The notes beneath the pieces are model-generated. The model made no database searches. It saw only the letters and a program-made list of their open reading frames with translations, and was not told the DNA's origin. Positions 9,325 to 21,389 of a stretch of DNA of 64,000 bases are shown piece after piece. A program made the position numbers and the translations under genes. The stretch covers positions 186,001-250,000 of the forward strand of contig NZ_JBIGHV010000003.1 of NCBI RefSeq assembly GCF_043555835.1. The letters are read 5' to 3'. The stretch comes from Pelomonas parva (lineage in GTDB: Bacteria; Pseudomonadota; Gammaproteobacteria; Burkholderiales; Burkholderiaceae_C). The number at the start of each line of letters is the position of its first letter. Positions within the stretch are counted from its first letter, which is position 1.

Positions 9325-9454
9325 CTTGTCTCCGGTCTTGTGGGTTCGGTGCCGGAGTGTCTCGCAGCCCGACGGAGGCCGCCTGAGCAAGAACCCTGTA
9401 ATGTTTCGTTTAGAAATCAGCGCTCACAGGGCTAAAACGCCACAAAAACATTAA
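9325..9454 (-). promoter_or_regulatory. Leader upstream of the binding-protein gene, possible internal promoter
   Basis: A 130-base gap, AT-richer than its surroundings, lies between the GH1 stop and the binding-protein start. It contains an imperfect palindrome, TTTCGTTTAGAAA, at 9404-9416 and the ribosome site GGAG before the ATG at 9324. The palindrome could be a regulator site, but it does not match the operator at 10812. No clear -35/-10 pair could be assigned. Confidence 0.35.
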
Positions 9455-10801
9455 TCACTCGTTCAGAAATCGGCCGTACCAGAGCCCGCTGTCCTTCAGC
9501 GTGCGCTGCTGCGTGGCGTAGTCCACATAGGCCAGGCCGAAGCGGCGCAGATAGCCCTCGGCCCATTCGAAGTTGTCCAGCAGGCTCCAGGCAAAGTAGC
9601 CCTTGACCGGCACGCCGGCGTCCACCGCCTGCTTCAGCGCGGCCAGGTGGCGCTGCAGGTAGGACAGGCGCTCCTTGTCATGCACGCGGCCTTCGGGCGT
9701 CAGCACGTCCTCGAAAGTCGAACCGTTCTCGGTGAGTTGGATGACGGCCGGGTTGTAGTCGCGCTGCACGCGGGTCAGCAGGTCGACCAGGCCTTGCGGC
9801 GAGACCTCCCAGCCGAAGCCGGTGCGCTCGACACCTTCCTTCTCGACGAGGCTGGCGCGCATCGGGCCACCGGCCGGGTCGTCCTTGACCATCTCGGGGA
9901 AGTAGTAGTTGACGCCGAGGAAGTCGGTGGGCGTGGCGATGGCCTCCAGGTCACCGGGCAGCACGGTGGGCGCGGCGTCGCCAACCAGCGCCAACGTGTC
10001 GGCGGGATAGCCGCGGCCGAACAGCGGGTCCAGGAACCAGCGGTTGCGCAGGCCGTCGTGGCGCTTCACTGCGGCGGCATCCTCGGCGCTGCCGGAGGCG
10101 GCGGTGATGGGGTGCAGGCTCAGCGTGATGCCGATGTCGGCGCCGGGCGAGTTGCGGCGGATGACGGGAATCGACTGGCCATGGGACAGCAGCACATGGT
10201 GGCTGGCCTGCAGCGCGTCGGCGAGGCTGGTGCCGCCGGGCGCGTGGATGTTCTCCCAGTAACCCATCATGCAGGAGCACCACGGCTCGTTGTGCGTGAT
10301 CCAGTGCTTGACGCGGTCGCCCAGGCGGCGGGTGACGACATCGGTGTATTCGACGAAGGCCGCCACCGTGTCGCGCGTGAGCCAGCCGCCCTCGTCCTGC
10401 AGCGCCTGCGGCAGGTCCCAGTGGTAGAGCGTGGCCCAGGGGTCGAGGCCGCGTTCCAGCATGCCGTCCACCAGCCGGTCATAGAAGGCCAGGCCGGCCT
10501 CGTTCACGGCGCCGCGGCCCGTGGGCAGGATGCGCGGCCAGGCGATGGAGAAGCGGTAGGCGTTGACGCCCATCGCCTGGGCCATGTCCAGGTCTTGCGG
10601 GAACAGGTGGTAGTGATCGCAGGCGACCAAGGCGTTGGAGCCATCGCGGATGCGGCCGGGCTCGGCGCAGAAGCGGTCCCAGATGGACTCGCCCTTGCCG
10701 TCGGCCTGGCCGGCGCCCTCGATCTGGAAGGACGAAGTGGACACCCCCCAGCGAAAGTCGGCGGGGAAGTCTTGGCGGGTGGGGATGGTGTGCGTCGTCA
10801 T
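9455..10801 (-). CDS. GH1 family beta-glucosidase
   Basis: 448 residues from the ATG at 10801. GH1 enzymes hydrolyse beta-glucosides such as cellobiose with retention of configuration. The acid/base glutamate is Glu172 in THNEPWC and the nucleophile is Glu358 in LTENGS. No signal peptide is present, so it acts in the cytoplasm on sugar brought in by the downstream ABC importer. The length is typical for bacterial GH1. An open frame continues 20 codons upstream, but those codons run through the operator at 10812-10825 and do not look like GH1. Expression is probably controlled by the LacI-type regulator encoded at 12835. Confidence 0.95.
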   Translation of the reverse strand: MTTHTIPTRQDFPADFRWGVSTSSFQIEGAGQADGKGESIWDRFCAEPGRIRDGSNALVACDHYHLFPQDLDMAQAMGVNAYRFSIAWPRILPTGRGAVNEAGLAFYDRLVDGMLERGLDPWATLYHWDLPQALQDEGGWLTRDTVAAFVEYTDVVTRRLGDRVKHWITHNEPWCSCMMGYWENIHAPGGTSLADALQASHHVLLSHGQSIPVIRRNSPGADIGITLSLHPITAASGSAEDAAAVKRHDGLRNRWFLDPLFGRGYPADTLALVGDAAPTVLPGDLEAIATPTDFLGVNYYFPEMVKDDPAGGPMRASLVEKEGVERTGFGWEVSPQGLVDLLTRVQRDYNPAVIQLTENGSTFEDVLTPEGRVHDKERLSYLQRHLAALKQAVDAGVPVKGYFAWSLLDNFEWAEGYLRRFGLAYVDYATQQRTLKDSGLWYGRFLNE

Positions 10802-10811
10802 GGCGCAGAAT

Positions 10812-10825
10812 TGGAACCGATTCCA
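10812..10825. promoter_or_regulatory. LacI-family operator between divergent glucosidase genes
   Basis: The 14-base site TGGAACCGATTCCA has TGGAA/TTCCA half-sites around a CG-containing centre, the usual layout of LacI/GalR-family operators. It lies 11 bases before the GH1 start and 76 bases before the GH3 start, where it could control both promoters. A LacI-type gene follows the GH3 gene. A possible -35 hexamer for the GH3 side is TTGACG at 10848-10853, though its -10 is weak. Confidence 0.75.
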
Positions 10826-10900
10826 TACGCTTGCGCAACTGCGGGTCTTGACGGCCGCCATTGCGAACCCCTACCGTCGCGACCCCAAACGAAGGCAGAT

Positions 10901-12823
<1,923 letters not shown>

Positions 12824-12834
12824 GCGGCGACGGC

Positions 12835-13857
12835 ATGGCAACCATCAAGGACGTGGCCCGGCTGGCCGGCGTGGGCGTGGGCACCGCGTCGCGCGTCATC
12901 AGCGGCAACGGCTCCGTCGCGCCGGCCACCGCCGAGCGCGTGCGCAAGGTCATCGCGCAGCTGAAGTTCCGGCCCTCGCACGCGGCGCGCTCGCTGGGCA
13001 ACGGCACGTCAAAGCTGATCGGCGTCTACATCCCCTACCTGCTGGGCACCTACTACACGCCCATCCTGCGCGTCATCGACACGGTGCTGCGCGGCCAGGG
13101 CCTGCACATGGTGGTGGCCTTCGGCGCGGGCCGGGCGGACGAGCGCGCCGAGACCGTGGACGGCATGCGCTTCCTGCTGGACCGCGACTGCGACGGTCTC
13201 ATCGTCATGTCCAACGCGCTGCAGGACGAGGACATCAGGACGCTGGGCACGGCGGCGCGCCAGGTCGTCGTGCTGAACCGCCACTTCGACCGCATCAAGG
13301 AGCAGTGCTTCACGGCCGACCATGTGCAGGGCGGCGTGCAGGCCGCGCGCGCGCTGCTGCAGCACAAACACAAGGACATCGCCGTCGTCGCCGGCCCCGC
13401 CTCGTCGCCCGACAACATGGCCCGGATCGCCGGCTTCATGGGCGAGCTGGCGCTGCGCGGGCTGGACACAACCAAGGTGCTGACGGTGCCGGGGGACTTT
13501 TCCAACCAGGCCGGCTGGGACGCGGCCGAGACGCTGCTCAAGCTCAAGCGCCTGCCGACCGCGGTGTTCTGCGCCAACGACGAGATGGCCATCGGCCTGC
13601 TGGCGCATTTCCAGGAACGCGGCATGTCGGTGCCGCACGAGGTGTCGGTGCTGGGCTATGACGACTCGCCCAGCGCCGCCTTCGCCGCGCCGCGCCTCAC
13701 GTCGGTACACATCCCCAGCCACGAAGTCACGCTCGCCGGGCTGAACTGGCTGCTGAACCGCTGCTACGAGGCGGAACTGCCCGTCTCAAGGCAGTTCGAC
13801 ATCTCCGTGACGTGGCGAGCGTCGGTAGCCGCACCACCGTCCAGAAAACGAAGCTGA
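12835..13857 (+). CDS. LacI-family transcriptional regulator of the beta-glucoside locus
   Basis: 340 residues. The N-terminal helix-turn-helix reads ATIKDVARLAGVGVGTASRV and is followed by a hinge helix and a periplasmic-binding-protein-like effector domain. It starts 11 bases after the GH3 stop, so it is almost certainly cotranscribed with the enzyme. The family usually represses sugar operons until the inducer sugar or its phosphate binds. The expected target is the operator at 10812-10825 between the two glucosidases. The start at 12835 puts the HTH at the N-terminus; the open frame upstream lies inside the GH3 gene. Confidence 0.93.
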   Translation: MATIKDVARLAGVGVGTASRVISGNGSVAPATAERVRKVIAQLKFRPSHAARSLGNGTSKLIGVYIPYLLGTYYTPILRVIDTVLRGQGLHMVVAFGAGRADERAETVDGMRFLLDRDCDGLIVMSNALQDEDIRTLGTAARQVVVLNRHFDRIKEQCFTADHVQGGVQAARALLQHKHKDIAVVAGPASSPDNMARIAGFMGELALRGLDTTKVLTVPGDFSNQAGWDAAETLLKLKRLPTAVFCANDEMAIGLLAHFQERGMSVPHEVSVLGYDDSPSAAFAAPRLTSVHIPSHEVTLAGLNWLLNRCYEAELPVSRQFDISVTWRASVAAPPSRKRS

Positions 13858-13898
13858 GGCCACAATCCGGGTCGCGAACTTTTGGCCTCGACCCTCAC

Positions 13899-15185
<1,287 letters not shown>

Positions 15186-15186
15186 C

Positions 15187-15771
15187 GTGGTCACTACGCC
15201 GGCAATCACCGAGCTGCTCGCCGGCACCGCGCGCGGCGACGCGGCGGCGCTGCAGCAGCTCTACGCGGCGCTCTACCCGGAGATCAAGCGTGTCGCCCGC
15301 ATGCGGCTGGCCCAGAGCGGCCATGCTGCCGGGCTGAACACCACCGCCCTCGTGCACGAGGGCTTCCTGCGCATGGCCGACCAGCAAGGCCTGCAGGGCG
15401 ACACGCGCGGCCAGTTCTTCGCCTACGTGGGCCGCGTGCTGCGCTCGGTCGTCATCGACCACCTCCGCACCGAGGGCCGCGACAAGCGCGGCGGCGACGC
15501 CGTCATGGTGACGCTGTCGGCCGCCGACGACGTGGCCGCCGTGCAGAGCCAGGCCGTCGACCTGATCGGCCTGGACCAGGCGCTGGCACGCATGCGCGAG
15601 CTGGACGCCGGCCTGTACGAGCTGATCGAGATGATCGGCTTCGCGGGCCTGACCATCGCCGAGGTCGCGACGCTGCGCGATATTTCCACACGCAGCATCA
15701 ACCGCGAGCTGCTGAAGGCGCGGGCGCTGCTGCAGGAACTGCTGGGCGACCCGCCCGACACGACGTACTGA
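15187..15771 (+). CDS. ECF sigma factor, kinase-linked type
   Basis: 194 residues from a GTG at 15187. It resembles the TIGR02999 (ECF43-like) group. Region 2 spans roughly 20-90 and region 4 has the helix-turn-helix LTIAEVATLRDISTRSINRE. The acidic motif that most ECF sigmas carry in region 2.2 (DAEDVVQE-like) is replaced by NTTALVHE at 51-58. In the Vibrio EcfP/PknT and Xanthomonas EcfK/PknS systems such sigmas are activated by threonine phosphorylation from the adjacent kinase; Thr52 and Thr53 are the obvious candidates here. A Hanks-type kinase follows 16 bases downstream and no anti-sigma gene is visible. Target genes cannot be told from the window. Confidence 0.88.
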   Translation: MVTTPAITELLAGTARGDAAALQQLYAALYPEIKRVARMRLAQSGHAAGLNTTALVHEGFLRMADQQGLQGDTRGQFFAYVGRVLRSVVIDHLRTEGRDKRGGDAVMVTLSAADDVAAVQSQAVDLIGLDQALARMRELDAGLYELIEMIGFAGLTIAEVATLRDISTRSINRELLKARALLQELLGDPPDTTY

Positions 15772-15787
15772 CCGCGCCTGGCAGGCC

Positions 15788-18550
15788 ATGCAGATCTCGG
15801 ACTGGCAGCGGCTGTCCCTGTTGCTCGACGAGCTGACAGACCTCCCTGAGGCCGAGCGCGAGGCGCGGCTCGCCGCACTGCCGCCCGAGCTGGCTGCGCC
15901 GCTCACGCGCATGCTGGCCAACCTTCCCGCCAAAGTGCCGACCGTGGTGGGCAGCAGCATCTTCGGCTTCCAGCAGCAACTGGCCGGCGCGCTGTCCGAG
16001 CCTGCGGCGCCTGCCGCCCAGCCCGGCGAGCGCTTCGGCGCCTGGTGCCTGGCCGAGCTGCTGGGCGAAGGCGGCATGGGCCAGGTGTGGCGGGCCGAGC
16101 GCGCCGACGGCCTCTACCAGGGCGAGGCCGCCATCAAGCTGCTGCGCGACGACGTGGCCGGCGCCGGCCTGGCCGAGCGCTTCGCCCGCGAGCGCGCGCT
16201 GCTGGGCCGGCTGGCCCACCCCGGCATCGCGCGGCTGCTGGACGCCGGCGAGAAGGACGGCCGCGCCTTCCTTGTGCTGGAGTACGTGGCCGGGCAGACG
16301 CTGTCGGCGCATGTGCGTGGCCGCAGCCTCGCCGAGCGCGTGCAGTTGCTGGTCAGCGTCGCCAGCGCCGTGGAGTACGCGCATGCCCAGCTCATCGTCC
16401 ACCGCGACCTGAAGCCGAGCAACGTGGTCGTCGACGAGCAGGGGGCACCGAAGCTGCTGGACTTCGGCATCGCCGGGCTGCTGGACGACTCGGGCCAGCA
16501 GTCGGACAACGCGCTGACGCAGATCACCGGCCGGCGCCTGACGCCGGCCTACGCCGCACCCGAGCAGATCACCGGCGGTGCCATCGGCGTGGCGGCGGAC
16601 ATCTACTCGCTGGGCGTCATGCTGCACGAGCTGGCCACCGGCCAGCTGCCGTTCGGCAAGCGCAGCTCGAGCCGCACGGCGCTGGAGCATGAAGTCGTGC
16701 ACGGCGAAGCACGGCGGCTGCGGCAGACCCTGGGCCGGGCCGAGGAGGACAGCGCCGATGCCGGCCCTGGCCGCCCGCCCGACGTGCGGCGTGTGGACAG
16801 CGACCTGGAGGCCGTCGTCGCCAAGGCCCTGCGCAAGAACCCCGCAGAGCGCTACACCAGCGTGGGCGCACTGACTGATGACCTGCAGCGCTGGCTTACC
16901 CAGCGGCCGGTCAGCGTGCGCCGCGACGACTGGCGCCACCGCATGCGGCTGTGGATGCGGCGCAATGCTGCCGTGGCGCTGGGCGGCAGCCTGGTCTTCG
17001 CGGCGCTGACGGCAGGCATGACAGCGGCGCTTTGGCAGCGCAGCCAGGCCCAGGCGGCGGCGGCGCGGGCGGAGCTGGTGACGGGCTATCTGAGCGAAGT
17101 CCTGAGCGCCGCCAGCCCGGACCGCAACGCGGGCCGTCAGCCGACGGTGATCGAGCTGCTGGACAGGAAGCGGCAGGAGCTGACGGAGCGTTTCAACGAC
17201 GAACCCGAGGTCAAGGACCGTATCTACGACACGCTGGGCAAGACCTACTTCGCGCTGCAGCGCTTCGGCGTGGCGGCCGAGCTGGCGCAGGCACGGCTGA
17301 CCCATGCCCGCGCCGCCTTCGGGCCCACGCACCCACTCGCCGACGACGCGGCCGTCGCGCTCGCCAACATCCACTCCGCAGTGGCGGGCGGCCAACCCGT
17401 CATCGACCTGCTGGAGCCCGTGCTGCCGCGCGTGGACAAGCGCCATGGCCAGATGAGCGCGCAGTCCCACGCGCTGCGCATGCATCTGCTGGTAGCGTAT
17501 GCGCGCGTGGGCCGCTTTGCCGACGCCCACCGCGAGCTGGACATCGGCCGCCGCTCCAACGACGTGGTCAACGCCGACAACCCGATGGAGCACGCCCGGT
17601 TCAAGGGTTATGCCAGCGTGGTGCTGACCAGCGAGGGGCGCATCCGCGAGGCCGTCGCGCTGCTGGAAACGACGCGCCCACTGTGGCGGCCTGCGGAGCC
17701 CGCACGCGTGCGGCCGAGCCTGGTGCTGGAACGCAACCACATCTTCACTTCCTGGCGCCTCGCCACGGAAAGCGCCGCCGCCGCCACGGCCCGCAGCGAC
17801 GAACTCGTGGCCCGCTGGGACGCGCTGGCCCGCCCCGGCAACCACGGCAGCTCGCTGATGCGCCAGCAGCTGGCGATCTACCTGCAGCAACTCGGCGAGT
17901 TCGACGCCGCCCGCGCACAGCTGGAACGAGCCCAGGCGGACACGGACGCGGCCGGTGCCGAAGACGCCGTCACCGGCCAGCTGCGCCGCATCCAGCTGCT
18001 GGAAGCCCGTGCGCTGGCGGCCGGCGGGGCCGACGCCGCCGCCGTGCAGGCCGCCGCGCAGGCGCTGGCCGGGCTTGACGGTGCACCGCTGATCGGCGAC
18101 GTGCGTCGCGCCGACGGCTTGCTGATGCTGGGCCGCGTGGCGCTGGCGCCAGGCGCTGGCCCGGCAGGCCTGGCGCTGGCGCGCGACGTGAGCACGAGGC
18201 TGCAGGCGCTGCGCCCGGTGCTGGCCCAGGCGCGCAACGCCATGAGCCGCATCGCCGTCTTCGAGGGCCGACTGGCCGGCACGCCGCAGGCCGCGCTCGC
18301 GGCGGCACGCGAGCGCGTCGCCTACTTCGATGCGCTGCCCGAAACCCAGGGCCTGCCCGAGTGGAGCGCTCGCCTGCAGCTGGCCTGCGCACTGCGTGCC
18401 AACGGCCAGCCCTGGGCCGACGCGCTGGCCCGCGCCGAGCAGGCACGGCCGGCCAACCTGGCCTCGCTGACGGCCTCGCCCCACCCGCTGACCGGCCTCG
18501 CCACCCGGTTGGCCGAGGACTTGCCGGCCGACTGCGAGTGGCGTTTTTAG
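15788..18550 (+). CDS. Transmembrane Ser/Thr protein kinase with TPR-like C-terminal region
   Basis: 920 residues. The kinase domain spans ~83-372: glycine loop GEGGMG (93-98), catalytic lysine in AAIKLL (Lys117), HRDLKPSN (Asp207), DFG (Asp225) and APE (258). All catalytic residues are present, so it should be active. One membrane helix lies at ~395-415 (AAVALGGSLVFAALTAGM). The ~500-residue outer part is helical and repeat-like, resembling TPRs, and would be the sensor on the periplasmic side. The first ~80 residues contain a short helical segment that is common in kinases paired with this sigma-factor class. The partner is expected to be the sigma factor immediately upstream. Confidence 0.9.
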   Translation: MQISDWQRLSLLLDELTDLPEAEREARLAALPPELAAPLTRMLANLPAKVPTVVGSSIFGFQQQLAGALSEPAAPAAQPGERFGAWCLAELLGEGGMGQVWRAERADGLYQGEAAIKLLRDDVAGAGLAERFARERALLGRLAHPGIARLLDAGEKDGRAFLVLEYVAGQTLSAHVRGRSLAERVQLLVSVASAVEYAHAQLIVHRDLKPSNVVVDEQGAPKLLDFGIAGLLDDSGQQSDNALTQITGRRLTPAYAAPEQITGGAIGVAADIYSLGVMLHELATGQLPFGKRSSSRTALEHEVVHGEARRLRQTLGRAEEDSADAGPGRPPDVRRVDSDLEAVVAKALRKNPAERYTSVGALTDDLQRWLTQRPVSVRRDDWRHRMRLWMRRNAAVALGGSLVFAALTAGMTAALWQRSQAQAAAARAELVTGYLSEVLSAASPDRNAGRQPTVIELLDRKRQELTERFNDEPEVKDRIYDTLGKTYFALQRFGVAAELAQARLTHARAAFGPTHPLADDAAVALANIHSAVAGGQPVIDLLEPVLPRVDKRHGQMSAQSHALRMHLLVAYARVGRFADAHRELDIGRRSNDVVNADNPMEHARFKGYASVVLTSEGRIREAVALLETTRPLWRPAEPARVRPSLVLERNHIFTSWRLATESAAAATARSDELVARWDALARPGNHGSSLMRQQLAIYLQQLGEFDAARAQLERAQADTDAAGAEDAVTGQLRRIQLLEARALAAGGADAAAVQAAAQALAGLDGAPLIGDVRRADGLLMLGRVALAPGAGPAGLALARDVSTRLQALRPVLAQARNAMSRIAVFEGRLAGTPQAALAAARERVAYFDALPETQGLPEWSARLQLACALRANGQPWADALARAEQARPANLASLTASPHPLTGLATRLAEDLPADCEWRF

Positions 18551-18645
18551 GGTCAACTCTCCACGCAAAAACGCGTTTACCCGTAGGGGCAGGAGCGGGC
18601 CGTGCAGGTAACTTCCCTCCTCCCGAAGAAGAACAGGAGACCCCC

Positions 18646-20340
18646 ATGGCCACCATCGCCGCCGATCAACTCGCCCTGCAACGCCTCTACCACTGGGAAC
18701 GCAGTGCGGGCGCCAGCATCACGCTGACCCAGCCCATGGGCGGCGCCGACGTCAAGGACTTCACCTGGACCCAGGTGGGCGACCAGGTGCGCCGCATGGC
18801 CGCCTTCCTGAAGGCCAAGGGCGCCGCCGAAGGCTGGCCGGCCGATGCCAAGGTGGCCATCCTCTCCAAGAACTGCGCCTGGTGGCTGATGAGCGACCTC
18901 GCCATCTGGATGGCCGGTTATGTCAGCGTGCCGCTGTACCCGACGCTGGCGGCGGACACCATCCAGCAGATCCTGACGCACAGCGAGGCCCGCTTCGTCT
19001 TCATCGGCAAGCTGGACGGCTGGGAGGGCATGAAGCCCGGCGTGCCGGCCAGCCTGCCCGGCGCCAGCTACGCGCTGTCGCCCGACGACGTGAAGCAGAA
19101 CTATGAAAGCTGGGACGCCCTCTGCGCCCGCACCGAGCCGCTGAAGGGCGAGCCCACGCGCGGCGCCGACGAGCTGTGCACGCTGATCTACACCTCGGGC
19201 ACCACCGGCAACCCCAAGGGCGTCATGCACAGCTTCGGCGCCTTCACCTGGGCGATCGCCGAGGGGCTGGATCGCTTCCCGATGAGCGCCAGCGACCGCA
19301 TGATGTCCTACCTGCCGCTGGCCCACGTGGCCGAGCGCGTGCTGATCGAGCATGCCTGGCTGAAGGTCGGACTCAAGGTGTTCTTCGCCGAGTCGCTGGA
19401 CACCTTCACGCAGGACCTGCAGCGCGCGCGGCCGACCATCTTCTTCAGCGTGCCGCGGCTGTGGGTCAAGTTCCAGCAGGGTGTGCAGGCCAAGATGCCG
19501 CCGCAGAAGATGAACACGCTGCTGCGCCTGCCCATCATCGGCGGGCTGGTGCGCAAGAAGGTGCTGAAGGCGCTGGGCCTGGACCAGTGCCGCATCGCCG
19601 TCGGTGGCGCCGCGCCCATGCCCGTGGCGCTGCTGGAGTGGTACGGCACGCTGGGCCTGCACATCAACGAGGGTTACGGCATGACCGAGAACCTCGCGCT
19701 CTCGCACATGACGCTGCCCGGCGTGAACCAGCGCGGCACCGTGGGCCCGGCCTATGCCGGCGTGCAGACGCGCATCGACCCCGCCAGCGGCGAGCTGCAG
19801 ATGCGCAGCCCGGCGCTGATGATGGGCTACTACAAGGAGCCCGGCCTGACCGCCGACGCGCTGACCGAGGACGGCTGGCTTCACACCGGCGACAAGGTCA
19901 CGCAGGACAAGGACGGCTGCGTGCGCATCACCGGACGCGTGAAGGACTTGTTCAAGACCAGCAAGGGCAAGTACGTCGCGCCCGCGCCGATCGAGGACAA
20001 GCTGGGCATGAACCCCGCCATCGAGGCCTGCTGCGTGGCCGGCGCCAACATGGGCCAGCCGCTGGGCATCGCCATGCTGTCGCCGCAAGGCGTGCAGCGC
20101 GCCAGCAGCGACGCGGCCGGCCTGCAGGCCGAGCTGACCCAGCATCTGGCAGCCGTGAACGCCAAGCTGGACCCGCACGAGCAGCTCGACACGTTGGTGC
20201 TCATCAAGACGCCGTGGACGGTGGACAACGGCTTCATCACGCCGACCTTCAAGGTCAAGCGCAACCGCGTCGAGGAGGCCTACGCAGGCAAGTTCGACGC
20301 GTGGGCTGGCAAGCGGGCGAAGGTGCAGTTCGGGGACTGA
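18646..20340 (+). CDS. AMP-forming long-chain acyl-CoA synthetase
   Basis: 564 residues from the ATG at 18646 with CAGGAG nine bases upstream. The AMP-binding motif is IYTSGTTGNPKG near residue 183; the A5 motif GYGMTEN (~345) and the A7/A8 segments GWLHTGD and ITGRVKDLFKTSKGKYV complete the adenylation fold. The FKTSKGKY pattern and the LYPTL segment resemble eukaryote-like long-chain fatty-acid CoA ligases, so fatty acids are the likely substrates. No signal peptide. It is not part of the sigma/kinase operon (95-base gap) and is followed directly by the first copy of the structured repeat. Confidence 0.88.
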   Translation: MATIAADQLALQRLYHWERSAGASITLTQPMGGADVKDFTWTQVGDQVRRMAAFLKAKGAAEGWPADAKVAILSKNCAWWLMSDLAIWMAGYVSVPLYPTLAADTIQQILTHSEARFVFIGKLDGWEGMKPGVPASLPGASYALSPDDVKQNYESWDALCARTEPLKGEPTRGADELCTLIYTSGTTGNPKGVMHSFGAFTWAIAEGLDRFPMSASDRMMSYLPLAHVAERVLIEHAWLKVGLKVFFAESLDTFTQDLQRARPTIFFSVPRLWVKFQQGVQAKMPPQKMNTLLRLPIIGGLVRKKVLKALGLDQCRIAVGGAAPMPVALLEWYGTLGLHINEGYGMTENLALSHMTLPGVNQRGTVGPAYAGVQTRIDPASGELQMRSPALMMGYYKEPGLTADALTEDGWLHTGDKVTQDKDGCVRITGRVKDLFKTSKGKYVAPAPIEDKLGMNPAIEACCVAGANMGQPLGIAMLSPQGVQRASSDAAGLQAELTQHLAAVNAKLDPHEQLDTLVLIKTPWTVDNGFITPTFKVKRNRVEEAYAGKFDAWAGKRAKVQFGD

Positions 20341-20482
20341 CAAGCCCCTCGCCCAGCCCTGCCCTGCTGAACGCAGGCGGGTCTGGTCGGTCCCCCGAGG
20401 GGACGGCGATGCTTGCGGCATTGAGCCGCAAGCACATCGCCATGGCGGGCCGGCTTGGGGCGGCCCGGCGCTCGGCCCGAAA
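20341..20482 (+). repeat. Structured intergenic repeat, copy A
   Basis: This element fills the space between the stop codons of the convergent CoA ligase and LysR genes. It shares long blocks with copies at 42835 and 56630: the CCCCTCGCCCAG start, a TGAAC-loop helix (20363-20377, CCTGC/GCAGG), the GTCCCC-CGA-GGGGAC hairpin (20390-20404), a large hairpin (GCTTGCGGC/GCCGCAAGC, 20411-20433, extended by GGCGAT/ATCGCC), and a GGGCCG...CGGCCC hairpin ending in CTCGGCCCG. It could be a BIME-like repeat, a bidirectional terminator or a structured RNA 3' end. There is no T-tract, so it is not a standard intrinsic terminator. Confidence 0.85.
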
Positions 20483-20483
20483 T

Positions 20484-21389
20484 TCAGCCGCGCCAGTAGT
20501 CCGTGCGCCCATAGTGCCCCCGCAGATGCTCCACCCACAACCTCACCCGCAGCGGCAGGTGGCGTGACTGCGGGAACACCGCGTAGATGCCGTTGGGCGG
20601 CGCGGCAAAGCCGTCCAGCACGCTGACCAACCGCCCGGCCGCGATGTCGGCCTCGACCTCCCAGGTGCTGCGCCAGGCAAGGCCCAGGCCCGCCACGCAC
20701 CAGTCGTGCAGCACCTGGCCGTCGCTGCAGTCCAGCCGCGCGCTCAGGCGCAGGTGCTGCACGGCGCCGTCGACCTGGAAGGCCCAGCCGCGCGTCTGGC
20801 TGGCTTCGGAGCTGAGCGTCAGGCAGGCGTGGCGGGCGAGGTCGTCGGGGTGCTTGGGCGTGCCGGCGCGCTTCAGATAGCCGGGCGCGCCGACGCACAG
20901 GCGGCGGTTGTCGGCCAGGCGGGTGCTGACGAGGCTGGAGTCCGGCAGGTCGCCCACGCGCACCGCGCAGTCGAAGCCCTCGTGCACGATGTCGACGACG
21001 CGGTCGCTGAGGTTGAGCGACAGGCTCAGCTCGGCGTGTTCCGCCAGGAAACCCGGAACCAGCGGCGCGACATGGCGGCGGCCGAAGCCGGCCGGAGCGG
21101 TCACGCGCAGATGACCGCTGGCCTTGAGGCCGCCGGCGCTGACAGCCGCCTCGGCATCGGCCAGCGCGGTGATGAGGCGCTGACAGTCCTCCAGAAAAGC
21201 CTGCCCCTCGGGCGTCAGCGTCAGCCGCCGCGTCGTGCGCAGCATCAGCTTGACGCCCAGGCGCGCCTCCAATGCGTCCAGCCGCCGGCCCATGACGGCG
21301 GGCGCCACGCCTTCCGACTGCGCCGCCGCCGTCAGGCTGCCCTTGGCCGTGACGAGCACGAAGGACTCGATCTGCTTGAGCTTGTCCAT
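20484..21389 (-). CDS. LysR-family transcriptional regulator
   Basis: 301 residues. The N-terminal winged helix-turn-helix (DKLKQIESFVLVTAKGSLTA) is followed by a substrate-binding domain from about residue 90. The sequence is closest in feel to the large LysR group that regulates small operons and often a divergent neighbour (CrgA/DmlR-like). It is divergent from malate synthase glcB with 159 bases between starts, so control of glcB is possible but unproven; the inducer is unknown. Its stop codon abuts repeat copy A. Confidence 0.92.
   Translation of the reverse strand: MDKLKQIESFVLVTAKGSLTAAAQSEGVAPAVMGRRLDALEARLGVKLMLRTTRRLTLTPEGQAFLEDCQRLITALADAEAAVSAGGLKASGHLRVTAPAGFGRRHVAPLVPGFLAEHAELSLSLNLSDRVVDIVHEGFDCAVRVGDLPDSSLVSTRLADNRRLCVGAPGYLKRAGTPKHPDDLARHACLTLSSEASQTRGWAFQVDGAVQHLRLSARLDCSDGQVLHDWCVAGLGLAWRSTWEVEADIAAGRLVSVLDGFAAPPNGIYAVFPQSRHLPLRVRLWVEHLRGHYGRTDYWRG

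Noticed and set aside
18569..18578. AAACGCGTTT palindrome before the CoA ligase gene as a FadR-like operator
   Set aside because: Ten-base palindrome only, no match to a known fatty-acid regulator consensus and no regulator gene adjacent.
20375..20500. Similar peptides encoded across the three repeat copies (SPEGTAML... type)
   Set aside because: The similarity is explained by the DNA repeat; copies have indels that change the frame, no shared start codon or ribosome site, and pairing is conserved better than codons.
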